A stretch of 64,000 nt of DNA, from NCBI RefSeq assembly GCF_003387615.1, contig NZ_QUNS01000001.1:536241-600240 (forward strand). The letters are read 5' to 3'. This DNA is from Tenacibaculum gallaicum. GTDB taxonomy: Bacteria > Bacteroidota > Bacteroidia > Flavobacteriales > Flavobacteriaceae. Both the position numbers and the translations under genes were made by a program. The notes beneath the pieces are model-generated. The model had not been told where the DNA came from. It worked only from the letters and a program-made list of their open reading frames with translations, and did no database searches. Positions within the stretch are counted from its first letter, which is position 1; each line of letters opens with the position of its first letter. Shown in pieces: positions 34,549 through 42,583 of the stretch.

Positions 34549-34611
34549 AGATTAAGCTTGTAAAAGTTGAAATAAATTAATTAAATTAGCGAACTATTAA
34601 AAACATTTAGG

Positions 34612-35334
34612 ATGGAAATCAAGAAAAATCCAAAATCAAACTTAGAAAACTATAGTAAACTATTTATGCAAATAGGTTTGGTTTTAGCTTTATTTGTAAC
34701 GTATGTTGCTATTGAGAATAAGACATATGATAAAGAGTATGGAGAGTTAGGTATGGCTAACATGGCTTCTGACATTGAAGAAGAAACTATTGAGCTTCAA
34801 ATTGAGCCACCAAAGCCAAAACCAAATACACCACCACCACCAGCTCCTGAAAAAATTGAAGTAGTAGAAGACGAGGAAGAAATAGAAGAAACAGTTATAG
34901 AATCTACTGAAACAGATGAATCTGAAGAAATCATAGTTGAAGATATTCAAGAGGTTGAAGAGGTTGAAGAAGTAGTAGAAGATGTACCTTTCGCTATTAT
35001 TGAAGAAGTTCCTGTATTTCCAGGCTGTAGTGGAACAAAGGCTGAAAAGAAAGCATGTTTAAACAAAAAATTGCAGAGACATATTCAACGTAATTTTAAT
35101 GCAGAACTAGCTAATGAGTTAGGATTATCTCCAGGAAAGAAAAGAATCTATGTTCAGTTTAAGATTGATAAAGATGGTTCTATCACAAATGTAATGGCTA
35201 GAGCTCCGCACCCAAGGTTAAAGAAGGAAGCAGAAAGAGTTGCTAGAAAGATACCTAAAATGAAACCTGGTAGACAAAGAGGTAGAGCAGTAAGAGTAGG
35301 TTATACATTACCAATTACATTTAATGTAGAATAG
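34612..35334 (+). CDS. TonB-like energy transducer, copy 1
   Basis: A 240-residue inner-membrane-anchored protein: one membrane segment (about 17-36), a Pro-rich stretch (EPPKPKPNTPPPPAPEK), a very acidic Glu/Val-rich periplasmic linker, and a TonB C-terminal domain (about 140-240; HIQRNFNAELANELGLSPGK, VQFKIDKDGSITNV, closing YTLPITFNVE). The domain is introduced by FPGC...C, a cysteine pair common in Bacteroidota TonB domains that could form a disulfide. ExbB/ExbD are not nearby. A second, related copy follows after a terminator. It may serve TonB-dependent receptors; a direct link to SprA is only suggested by position. Confidence 0.88.
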   Translation: MEIKKNPKSNLENYSKLFMQIGLVLALFVTYVAIENKTYDKEYGELGMANMASDIEEETIELQIEPPKPKPNTPPPPAPEKIEVVEDEEEIEETVIESTETDESEEIIVEDIQEVEEVEEVVEDVPFAIIEEVPVFPGCSGTKAEKKACLNKKLQRHIQRNFNAELANELGLSPGKKRIYVQFKIDKDGSITNVMARAPHPRLKKEAERVARKIPKMKPGRQRGRAVRVGYTLPITFNVE

Positions 35335-35357
35335 TAACAACCACTTTAATAAAATAA

Positions 35358-35390
35358 AAAAAGAGCAATCCAATTCGGATTGCTCTTTTT
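35358..35390 (+). terminator. Terminator after TonB copy 1
   Basis: AAAAAGAGCAATCC (35358-35371) and GGATTGCTCTTTTT (35377-35390) form a perfect 14-bp stem with a 5-base loop, followed by more T residues. Confidence 0.9.
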
Positions 35391-35394
35391 TTTA

Positions 35395-35410
35395 TTGGCA
35401 CGTTTCTTGT
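35395..35410 (+). promoter_or_regulatory. Candidate sigma-54-type promoter for TonB copy 2
   Basis: TTGGCACG-TTTC-TTGT follows the RpoN -24/-12 layout (TGGCACG, 4 bases, TTG), with GG and the -12 G spaced exactly as in the consensus. The final C of the -12 element is T. It is 35 bases upstream of the ATG at 35445. An almost identical element precedes the barrel gene at 62097 at nearly the same distance. Confidence 0.6.
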
Positions 35411-35444
35411 TTTTAACAAAGCATTAACATAAAAATATAGTACT

Positions 35445-36188
35445 ATGAAAACACCTAAGAAACATGCTAAAAAGCAATTAGAAAAATTCTCAACTATTTT
35501 TACTCAACTAGGCTTAGTATTAACGTTGTTTGTAGTTTTTCTTGTTTTAGAACACGAAACAGCGAAAGACGCAGCAATAGTTGAACCTACTAATGCACAG
35601 GTTTATGAGAAAGTTTATACTTTCGATACCCCTGTTATTATAAAAAGAGAAGTAAAAGAAATTGAAAAACCCAAGAAAGAGCGTGTAATTAAAGAGGTAT
35701 TTAAACCAGAAGTGGTGGATAATAATGCGAAAGTTACTACCGTAATAGATTTGCCTACAGAAGCAACACCTCTTGATATTGATAAAATTCCAGAGTCAAA
35801 AGAAATAGAAACTATAAAAGATAGTGATGACCCAGTATCAATTAATAATGTACAAAATACTCCTGTTTTTAAAGGGTGTGAAGGATTATTGGAAGCAGAA
35901 AATAAGAAATGCTTTGAAAGAAAAATGCAACAGCATATACAACGTAATTTTAACTCAGAACTAGCACAAGAAGTAGGATTAAACTCAGGAAAATATAAAA
36001 TAATAACTCAGTTTATTATTGATAAAAAGGGAGACGTGGTAGATGTTAAAATTAGAGCTCCACATTTTAAACTAAAAAATGAAACTGATAGGGTTGTAAA
36101 CAAAATACCAAAGTTTACTCCAGGAAAACAGAATAATAAAGAAGTAAAAGTAAAATACACGTTACCAATTACTTTTAAAGTAGAATAA
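35445..36188 (+). CDS. TonB-like energy transducer, copy 2
   Basis: A 247-residue paralogue of the preceding gene: N-terminal basic stretch, one membrane segment (about 18-37), a linker rich in Lys, Glu and Val rather than Pro, then the same TonB C-terminal domain (PVFKGCEGLLEAENKKCFE, QQHIQRNFNSELAQEVGL, FIIDKKGDVVDV, closing YTLPITFKVE). The Cys pair at the start of the domain is kept. The domains of the two copies are clearly homologous, but the linkers are unrelated, so they may span different periplasmic distances or have different partners. A sigma-54-like element lies upstream and a terminator directly follows. Confidence 0.88.
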   Translation: MKTPKKHAKKQLEKFSTIFTQLGLVLTLFVVFLVLEHETAKDAAIVEPTNAQVYEKVYTFDTPVIIKREVKEIEKPKKERVIKEVFKPEVVDNNAKVTTVIDLPTEATPLDIDKIPESKEIETIKDSDDPVSINNVQNTPVFKGCEGLLEAENKKCFERKMQQHIQRNFNSELAQEVGLNSGKYKIITQFIIDKKGDVVDVKIRAPHFKLKNETDRVVNKIPKFTPGKQNNKEVKVKYTLPITFKVE

Positions 36189-36193
36189 AAAGT

Positions 36194-36221
36194 AAAAACT
36201 CAACCAACTGGTTGAGTTTTT
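36194..36221 (+). terminator. Terminator after TonB copy 2
   Basis: AAAAACTCAACCA (36194-36206) and TGGTTGAGTTTTT (36209-36221) form a perfect 13-bp stem, with T residues continuing. Confidence 0.9.
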
Positions 36222-36236
36222 TTACTTTTGTTACAT

Positions 36237-36818
36237 ATGGATACAAATAAAACGTTTTTTGCGCACGAAACAGCAGTTATTGATGACGGTTGTAAAATTG
36301 GAAAAGGAACCAAAATATGGCACTTTAGCCATATTATGCCAAATTGCACTATTGGAGATAGTTGTAATATTGGGCAAAACGTTGTGGTATCACCTCAAGT
36401 TGTTTTAGGAAATAATGTAAAGGTTCAAAACAACGTTTCTATATATACGGGTGTTATATGTGAAGATGATGTGTTTTTAGGACCTTCAATGGTTTTTACT
36501 AATGTAATAAACCCACGTAGTGCGATTAAAAGGCAAAATGAATACTTAAGAACCGTTGTGAAAAAAGGAGCAAGTATTGGGGCTAATGCAACAATTGTAT
36601 GCGGTAATAATATTGGAGAATATGCTTTTATAGGAGCAGGAGCTGTAGTAACCAAAGAGGTACAACCCTATGCTTTAGTTGTTGGAAATCCATCAAAACA
36701 AATAGGATGGATTAGTGAGTATGGACATCGGTTAAATTTTGATGAAGATGGTTTTGCCATTTGCCCTGAAAGCGGAGAAAAATACAGCTTGAAAAACAGT
36801 AAGTTAAGAAGGCTTTAA
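36237..36818 (+). CDS. Hexapeptide-repeat N-acetyltransferase (WbpD/WlbB-like)
   Basis: A 193-residue left-handed beta-helix acyltransferase. Hexapeptide turns are visible throughout (AVIDDGCKIGKGTKIWHFSH, CTIGDSCNIGQNVVVSP, GASIGANATIVCGNNIGEYA), with PRSAIKRQNEYLRTVVKKGA in the loop characteristic of UDP-2-acetamido-3-amino-glucuronate N-acetyltransferases such as WbpD. These enzymes prepare acetylated amino sugars for surface polysaccharides. The ATG at 36237 is preferred; an upstream TTG at 36228 lies beside the preceding terminator. It stands alone, without other sugar-nucleotide genes. It is convergent with the glycosyltransferase operon. Confidence 0.85.
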   Translation: MDTNKTFFAHETAVIDDGCKIGKGTKIWHFSHIMPNCTIGDSCNIGQNVVVSPQVVLGNNVKVQNNVSIYTGVICEDDVFLGPSMVFTNVINPRSAIKRQNEYLRTVVKKGASIGANATIVCGNNIGEYAFIGAGAVVTKEVQPYALVVGNPSKQIGWISEYGHRLNFDEDGFAICPESGEKYSLKNSKLRRL

Positions 36819-36892
36819 GTTAAAGTTTGAAAAATGTAAAAAATTTTCAAAAAAAGTATTTGAGAAAAGAAAAATCTTATTTATATTTGAGC

Positions 36893-36925
36893 AGTGGTTT
36901 AAAAGCCACTTTCTTTTTCTTTTTC
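36893..36925 (+). terminator. First terminator after the acetyltransferase gene
   Basis: AGTGGTTTAAAAGCCACT (36893-36910) forms an 8-bp stem including one G-U pair, followed by a T-rich tract to 36925. Confidence 0.6.
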
Positions 36926-36937
36926 ATAGCAATTTTT

Positions 36938-36965
36938 CCCACTCAATATTGAGTGGGTTTTTTTA
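36938..36965 (+). terminator. Second terminator, overlapping the 3' end of the convergent gene
   Basis: CCCACTCAATATTGAGTGGG (36938-36957) is a perfect 20-base palindrome followed by seven or more T residues on the plus strand. It contains the stop codon of the minus-strand GT-C gene (36943-36945). A-runs on its left could let it serve the minus strand as well. Confidence 0.8.
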
Positions 36966-38292
36966 TGCCCAATTCCCAGATAAGAAACGAATATAAAAGC
37001 ACATATTCTAGAGCAACAAACCAAAGGTTTTCTTTCCATGGAGAGTTGGCATAGGCTTGATAGCTTAAGATAACTACTAAACTCCACAATACAGTATAAC
37101 GATATTGAGTAAATACCGATAAGATTAAAAGAGTTGCTATATACCAAGGGTGCATTGTTGTTGTAAAAAAATAGTAGAATGATAAAGCAAAAAGCATGCT
37201 TACAATTAACTGCTTTATAGATTTGTTTCTTCTGAAAAAAGTAAGAGTTAGTAAAAATAAAATAGTAAGAATGGGTATTGTTTTTCCAATGATAGCAATT
37301 TCATTATAGCCTCTAAAGAGATAACCGATTTCTCTAGCGACGTAATAAAAACTGGCATTAAATTCAAAGTTTCTGAACCATAAACCAACAGAGTTCATAT
37401 AGTTTGAAACCAACTCAGAGGTATAAAAAGGAATAAAAAGTAAAACAACGGTCGAAATTACAACTAAATAAAAGAGTGTTAACTTTCTTACCCCTTTAAA
37501 AACAGAAACGTCACTTTTTACAAAACATTGAAAGAATAAAGGTAAAAAGAGAAATGGAATTAATTTTACCGAAATTGAACAAGCTAGTAATACAGCTGAC
37601 CAAAACCATTTTTGCTGGTATAGCTTGTAAATAGCCCAAATCAGAAAAAATAACATTACAGGTTCAAAATGTAAATTGCCAGTCAATTCAATTATTACAA
37701 ACGGATTTAAAATATACCAAAAGATATTTTTAATAGGTAATTGTAATCTTTCTAAGAGCTTCTTTCCGAAGTGTAAAATACCGATGTCAGCTAAGATAAT
37801 CAGTACTCGCATTACAACAACACTTCCTATAATACTGTTTTTAGCAAAGAGGGCAGCTATTAAAAAGCATAACTGATTAATTGGAGGGTAGTTGGTGTAA
37901 TGACTTCCGTTTAAAGCTCCCATTCCTTCATACAGTTCTGTAGCTTGGTTTATAGGGTAATTGTGTTGCTCAATAAATGTTTGAGGCAATGATAAATAAG
38001 GGTTTAATCCTTCAAAAATCATACGACCATCCCAAATAAACCGATAAAAATCTTGTGATAAATTCGGAATAGCAAAAAAGAAAATCAATCGAAATAAAAT
38101 AGCAATTCCAGCTAAATAAGTAAACGATAATTGTTTACTACGTAAGATGAAGAAATAAGAAATAAATAACCCAATCCAAAGAAAAAGTAACTTATTAAAC
38201 TCAGTACGTTCAGTAGTATAAGCAAATAAAAAATAAAGAACGACACTAACTAAAGTTAGTATAATTGAGCTGTATTTTTTAAGAAAAGACAT
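36943..38292 (-). CDS. GT-C fold membrane glycosyltransferase (GT87/mannosyltransferase-like)
   Basis: A 449-residue polytopic membrane protein with about 11-13 hydrophobic segments. Near the N-terminus is DFYRFIWDGRMIFEGLNPYL, the acidic first-loop motif of polyprenyl-phosphate-sugar-dependent GT-C enzymes (GT87/PIG-M-like mannosyltransferases). GNLHFEPVMLFFLIWA and ACSISVKLIPFLFLPLF are also typical. It would use a lipid-linked sugar donor on the outer face of the inner membrane. It is the last gene of a six-gene operon and directly abuts the CslA-like GT2. A donor synthase could be the GT2 at 39783 or the Dpm1-like enzyme at 52041. Mannose as sugar is inferred. Confidence 0.75.
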   Translation of the reverse strand: MSFLKKYSSIILTLVSVVLYFLFAYTTERTEFNKLLFLWIGLFISYFFILRSKQLSFTYLAGIAILFRLIFFFAIPNLSQDFYRFIWDGRMIFEGLNPYLSLPQTFIEQHNYPINQATELYEGMGALNGSHYTNYPPINQLCFLIAALFAKNSIIGSVVVMRVLIILADIGILHFGKKLLERLQLPIKNIFWYILNPFVIIELTGNLHFEPVMLFFLIWAIYKLYQQKWFWSAVLLACSISVKLIPFLFLPLFFQCFVKSDVSVFKGVRKLTLFYLVVISTVVLLFIPFYTSELVSNYMNSVGLWFRNFEFNASFYYVAREIGYLFRGYNEIAIIGKTIPILTILFLLTLTFFRRNKSIKQLIVSMLFALSFYYFFTTTMHPWYIATLLILSVFTQYRYTVLWSLVVILSYQAYANSPWKENLWFVALEYVLLYSFLIWELGIKKPTQY

Positions 38293-39783
38293 TTATGCTT
38301 TTGAGAAAATCGATTTAAAAAATACATATCCGAAACCAACAAATAACATTAGGTGAAAAGGAAATAAACCAAAATCGCCTCCTTGATCTCCAACAGTAAA
38401 AGCACTATACATTCCAAAAGCAAAATAAAGCGCTAATAAACCTTCTATGATTACATGTAAAGAAGGTCTTTTACGGATGTATTTATTGTTTTTCCAGCTA
38501 TCTTTTAAAGACTTAATATTGAATTTGGGTGTTCTTACGAATTCACTTTTTTTACCTAAATGACCTTCTAAAACAGCAATTGTATTGTGTAAAGAAAAGC
38601 CCATAGCGATAGAGAAAAAAGCAAAAAACGCACCTATGTATTTGATAAAGTTCCAAAAACCACCACCATAAGTTCTTTTATACATAAACCAATAACAGAC
38701 AAAGAAAATAAGAGTACTTACAATGAAAAAGCTCATTACTAAAAAATAAATTTTTAAATGGGCATATTCATTTTTAATATATAACATAGGTATGCTTAAA
38801 ACAGCGACTAGAAAGATACAGGTAAACATTGAACTATTTAGCAAATGTAGTGTTCCATGAAGCTTTGTTTTAAAGGGAATATTAGTACTTGTAATTATTC
38901 TCTTTAACATTTTTTGAAAATTCTCTGCTCCACCTTTATTCCATCGAAACTGTTGTGAACGAGCAGCACTAATAACCACAGGTAATTCAGCAGGGGTAAC
39001 CACATTTTCTAGGTATTTGAATTTCCAGTTTTTTAATTGAGCGCGGTAGCTTAAATCCAAATCTTCAGTTAAGGTGTCACCTTCCCAGTTTCCAGCATCG
39101 TAAATGCATTTTTTACGCCATATACCAGCAGTACCATTAAAGTTTATAAAATGTCCTTGACTATTTCTTCCTACTTGCTCTAAAGTAAAATGAGCATCTA
39201 AAGCAAAGGCTTGAATTTTTGTTAAGGTTGAATAGTTTCTATTAATATGTCCCCAACGAGTTTGAACTACACCTATTTCAGGATTTTTAAAAAAGGGAAC
39301 AGTTTCTAATAACCAGTTTTCCTTAGGTAAAAAATCGGCATCGAAAATAGCAATGAACTCACCTTTTGCTGTTTTCAACCCTTCTTTTAAGGCACCTGCT
39401 TTAAACCCTTGGCGATTTTTACGTCTAATATGTTGTATGTCTAAACCTGTTTTTTGAAGTTTCTTAACCTGTATAGCTGTGCTTTTAACTGATTCATCGG
39501 TGGAATCATCTAACACTTGAATCTCTAACTTTTCACGTGGATATTCTAGCTTAGCAATATTGCTTAACAAACGTTCCATTACGTACAACTCATTATAAAC
39601 AGGTAACTGTATGGTTACATACGGAACATTTTTAATGTCAGATAAATGTAGTGTAGGTACATTTTCCTTTTTTTTCTGAGCTTTTAAATAATTGATAAGT
39701 AGGTTTAACTGTGCTATGGCATATAGTAATATGAGTACTAATGATATGGTGTATAGCGTAATTATTATGTATTCTAAAACCAT
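38293..39783 (-). CDS. CslA-like processive family 2 glycosyltransferase (beta-mannan synthase type)
   Basis: A 496-residue inner membrane enzyme: N-terminal membrane segment (about 8-32), cytoplasmic GT2 domain, and four C-terminal membrane segments. The catalytic set is complete: YNELYVMERLL, VLDDSTDES, IFDADFLPKENW, VQTRWGHINRNYS, FNGTAGIWRKKC, TEDLDLSYRA and QFRWNKG (QxxRW). From memory this is closer to plant CslA glucomannan 4-beta-mannosyltransferases than to cellulose synthase, notably in DADF, QTRW, NGTAG and WKFKYL. No PilZ domain is present. A beta-mannanase-like GH113 is encoded divergently at 44956, which supports a beta-mannan-like product; a glucan or other beta-linked polymer is possible. 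Confidence 0.82.
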   Translation of the reverse strand: MVLEYIIITLYTISLVLILLYAIAQLNLLINYLKAQKKKENVPTLHLSDIKNVPYVTIQLPVYNELYVMERLLSNIAKLEYPREKLEIQVLDDSTDESVKSTAIQVKKLQKTGLDIQHIRRKNRQGFKAGALKEGLKTAKGEFIAIFDADFLPKENWLLETVPFFKNPEIGVVQTRWGHINRNYSTLTKIQAFALDAHFTLEQVGRNSQGHFINFNGTAGIWRKKCIYDAGNWEGDTLTEDLDLSYRAQLKNWKFKYLENVVTPAELPVVISAARSQQFRWNKGGAENFQKMLKRIITSTNIPFKTKLHGTLHLLNSSMFTCIFLVAVLSIPMLYIKNEYAHLKIYFLVMSFFIVSTLIFFVCYWFMYKRTYGGGFWNFIKYIGAFFAFFSIAMGFSLHNTIAVLEGHLGKKSEFVRTPKFNIKSLKDSWKNNKYIRKRPSLHVIIEGLLALYFAFGMYSAFTVGDQGGDFGLFPFHLMLFVGFGYVFFKSIFSKA

Positions 39784-40490
39784 TATTTAAAACTATATTT
39801 AAAGATCCAACCTAAAATTTTTACGCCGGCTAATATACTACCTTTTACAGTTCCTGAAACTTTTGAAACTCCAATTCTATTTCTGTATTTCATAGGGATT
39901 TCTGTATACGTTAATTTTTGTTTTAAAGCTTTTAGCTGCATTTCTACTGTCCAACCATACGTTTTATCTTCCATGTTTAAAGCAAGTAATTTATCATACT
40001 TAATAGCTCTAAAAGGACCTAAGTCGGTAAAAGTTGCACCAAAAAATAATTTCATTAAAGAGGTTGCTAACCAATTACCAAAAACTTGTTGAGGAGTCAT
40101 AGAACCCTTTTCACGTAGTCGTTGTACACGAGCACCAATTACAAAATCAATATCATCATTTATTATTGGAGCTATAAGTTCGGTGAGTTGTTCAGGGTAA
40201 TCAGAATAATCACCATCTAAAAAAACAACAATATCTGGTTTGTTGTTTGGGTTATTAATTGAAGTTGAAGCGATGCATTCCATTCCTTTTAAACAAGCAT
40301 ACCCATACCCTTTTCTATCTTCGGTTAGTACTGTAGCTCCTGCGGTTTTAGCATTAACTTCAGTATTATCTGTTGAATTGTTACTAATAACAATTACCTC
40401 ATTTACTGTGGAAGGAATGTCATTAATTACATGGACAATAGAATCTTGCTCATTGTATGCAGGAATAATAACTTTTATAAGTGGATTCAT
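39783..40490 (-). CDS. Family 2 glycosyltransferase, polyprenyl-phosphate sugar synthase-like
   Basis: A 235-residue cytoplasmic GT-A enzyme with VIIPAYNEQDSIVHVINDIP, VISNNSTDNTE, GYGYACLKGM, FLDGDYSDYPEQL (catalytic DxD-type Asp) and FTDLGPFRAIKYDKLL. This resembles UDP-glucose/GDP-mannose polyprenyl-phosphate transferases. There is no membrane anchor beyond a hydrophobic C-terminal stretch. Its start overlaps nothing; its stop overlaps the next gene by one base, so it is tightly coupled with the CslA-like gene. It probably supplies a lipid-linked sugar for the GT-C enzyme two genes downstream. The sugar is not determinable. Confidence 0.8.
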   Translation of the reverse strand: MNPLIKVIIPAYNEQDSIVHVINDIPSTVNEVIVISNNSTDNTEVNAKTAGATVLTEDRKGYGYACLKGMECIASTSINNPNNKPDIVVFLDGDYSDYPEQLTELIAPIINDDIDFVIGARVQRLREKGSMTPQQVFGNWLATSLMKLFFGATFTDLGPFRAIKYDKLLALNMEDKTYGWTVEMQLKALKQKLTYTEIPMKYRNRIGVSKVSGTVKGSILAGVKILGWIFKYSFK

Positions 40491-40493
40491 TAA

Positions 40494-40970
40494 TTATTTT
40501 AAGTCGTTGAGATTGTTTTCTTCTGCAAAAGAAGACAAATTATTCCATTCTTTTAATTTTACTCCTTCTTTAAACTTTATAGCTTTAGTTAGTTTATGTT
40601 TTTTATACAGTAAACAGTACCCGTTTTTTTTATTGTTTTTGATTTGACACTTTTGATAAATGGTTCCTTTATAGCTATAAAAAATCCACCATTTACTTTG
40701 AATACCATTAACAAAATGTCCTTCTTGTTCTCTAGAGGAATTTTCACGGTAAAAATACCAGTACTTTACAGGGAGATCGTTTTTAAAGCGTCCTTCTTTT
40801 TTTATGTTTCCATTTTTATAATAGAAAATCCAGTAATCAGTTTTTTGATTATTTTCAAGCCAGCCTTCTTCCTTTAGTGTTCCATTTTCATAAAATGATT
40901 TATGATATGTTTTCTGTCCGACTAAAGAGAAAGTAATAAAAAAGCATAGTATGAAAACATTATTTGTCAT
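40494..40970 (-). CDS. MORN/YwqK-like repeat protein
   Basis: A 158-residue exported protein with a signal peptide (about 1-19) and at least four repeats of the type YENGTLKEEGWLENN, YKNGNIKKEGRFKND, YRENSSREQEGHFVNG, each a short beta hairpin. Such MORN-like/YwqK repeats are common in flavobacterial envelope proteins; database names calling them antitoxins are usually misleading. It sits between the redox genes and the glycosyltransferases, overlapping the ferredoxin-type gene by 11 bases and ending three bases before the GT2. Function unknown; a glycan- or protein-binding role in the periplasm is a guess. Confidence 0.75.
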   Translation of the reverse strand: MTNNVFILCFFITFSLVGQKTYHKSFYENGTLKEEGWLENNQKTDYWIFYYKNGNIKKEGRFKNDLPVKYWYFYRENSSREQEGHFVNGIQSKWWIFYSYKGTIYQKCQIKNNKKNGYCLLYKKHKLTKAIKFKEGVKLKEWNNLSSFAEENNLNDLK

Positions 40971-42582
40971 TTACTAGTTTCATTAAATCTACATCATTAC
41001 CTAATAAAATTTCTGTTGGGTTTATACGCCCTTTTTCAGGACCGTTTTCTAATTTTAATACTCCTCTAGGGCATACTGCTGAACAAATTCCACATCCTAC
41101 ACAACTTGCACGTACAATATTTTCTCCTTTTTGAGCGTATGCACGCACATCAATACCTTGCTCACAATACGTAGAACAATTTCCGCAAGAAATACATTGT
41201 CCGCCATTGGTAGTAATTCTAAATCGAGACTTAAAACGTTGAACAATTCCTAAATAAGCAGCTAATGGACAGCCAAAACGACACCAAACACGATTTCCAA
41301 AAATTGGGTAAAACCCAGTGCCAATAACACCTGCAAACCAAGCTCCTATTAAAAAGCTGTAGGTGTCTTTAATCCATTGAGAGTTAATTCCGAGGAAAGA
41401 TTGTGCTCCAGTAAAATAACAGTATAACGTTACAATGGTCATTATTAATGAAAACACTAAGACACTATGTATTAACCAACGCTCTAGTTTCCATGCGTTT
41501 AAACTTTTGTTAGAGTGCTGACGGTATGGGTCACCTAACGTTTCTGCTAAACCACCACAACCACAAACCCAAGAGCAATACCATCTCTTACCGAAGAAAT
41601 ATACCATTACAGGTACAATAACTAAAGTAAGTACAATACCCCAAACTAAAATGAATAAGCCTATAGCTCCACTATTTCTTAAACTATCTAAATTCCATTC
41701 AAAAAAGAAGTCATAATCTAACGGAAAAGCATTTTTAAAATCATAACCAGGCATATTTAAGCTTGTCATTATTTCTGGAATAAGAAAAGCAAATACAATT
41801 TGAAAGAATAATACAGAAGTTGTTCTAATGACTTGATATTTATTGTGTCTGTATTTTATATACATTCTTACTCCCATTGTAAGCATAATTACACAGTATA
41901 AAAAACCATATACGAACCACTGACTTGCTTCTCCGCCGTTTAAAAACTTGCTAATAGGGTCTAATATAAAAGTCCAGTTAACAACATAATCAGGAGAAAA
42001 ATAAAGTAATAAGTAAAATACAACCAGATAAATTAGAACGAACCAAGCTACCCAACCTCTGTTAGTACTAGTGTCTAAATAAATACCATTATTTTTTATT
42101 CCTTTGGGTCCTAGTAAAATGAAATTAGGAAGTATAAATAATAGTGCTCCGAAAATACCTAAACCAAAAGTGAGTAACCATAATAAACCTGGGTTGTTTT
42201 TAACAAAACCATTTCCAGATTTTTTAGCTAATTCGTAACTTAAGGTGTGGGGTTTTCCATAAATTAAATATTGGTATTGTTCACCTTTTTTATCCCAGTT
42301 CTTTTCAGCATCGTATTTAGCGATTAAAGCATTATAATGATTGTTTGAAGCTTCGAATGCATTTCTAACTCGACTAGAAAATCCAAAAATATTCAAGTTC
42401 TCATCGGTAACGATAGCTTTGCTAAGTTCATTTTTTATGATTTCATTTTTGTACCCTTTTTCAGCAATAAATAAATCTAATTCTGATTGACTTAAATTAA
42501 AAGAGCCTGTAAAAATTACTCCTGAAAAAATGATTAACCCTATTAAGAATAGTAGTAAACCTGTTTGTTTTATTATTCTCAT
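40960..42582 (-). CDS. NosR/NapH-like 4Fe-4S membrane protein
   Basis: A 540-residue inner membrane protein. One N-terminal membrane segment is followed by a periplasmic region (about 30-130), several membrane segments, two cysteine motifs of the NosR/NapH type (WYCSWVCGCGG and WCRFGCPLAAYLG) and two C-terminal ferredoxin motifs: CISCGNCSTYC from residue 463 and CVGCGICSAVCP from residue 494. Such proteins move electrons across the membrane to or from periplasmic redox enzymes. There is no FMN-binding domain and no NosZ or NapA nearby. The gene begins one base after the FAD oxidoreductase gene ends, so the two likely form an electron-transfer pair. The electron acceptor is unknown. Confidence 0.85.
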   Translation of the reverse strand: MRIIKQTGLLLFLIGLIIFSGVIFTGSFNLSQSELDLFIAEKGYKNEIIKNELSKAIVTDENLNIFGFSSRVRNAFEASNNHYNALIAKYDAEKNWDKKGEQYQYLIYGKPHTLSYELAKKSGNGFVKNNPGLLWLLTFGLGIFGALLFILPNFILLGPKGIKNNGIYLDTSTNRGWVAWFVLIYLVVFYLLLYFSPDYVVNWTFILDPISKFLNGGEASQWFVYGFLYCVIMLTMGVRMYIKYRHNKYQVIRTTSVLFFQIVFAFLIPEIMTSLNMPGYDFKNAFPLDYDFFFEWNLDSLRNSGAIGLFILVWGIVLTLVIVPVMVYFFGKRWYCSWVCGCGGLAETLGDPYRQHSNKSLNAWKLERWLIHSVLVFSLIMTIVTLYCYFTGAQSFLGINSQWIKDTYSFLIGAWFAGVIGTGFYPIFGNRVWCRFGCPLAAYLGIVQRFKSRFRITTNGGQCISCGNCSTYCEQGIDVRAYAQKGENIVRASCVGCGICSAVCPRGVLKLENGPEKGRINPTEILLGNDVDLMKLVNDK

Positions 42583-42583
42583 C

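Noticed and set aside
40240..40647. A 135-codon open frame on the plus strand across the GT2 and MORN-like genes
   Set aside because: It crosses the boundary of two well-supported minus-strand genes and has a hydrophobic composition typical of reverse-frame translation.
40494..40970. Antitoxin of a toxin-antitoxin pair
   Set aside because: YwqK/MORN-like proteins are often labelled antitoxins, but this one has a signal peptide and no toxin gene beside it.
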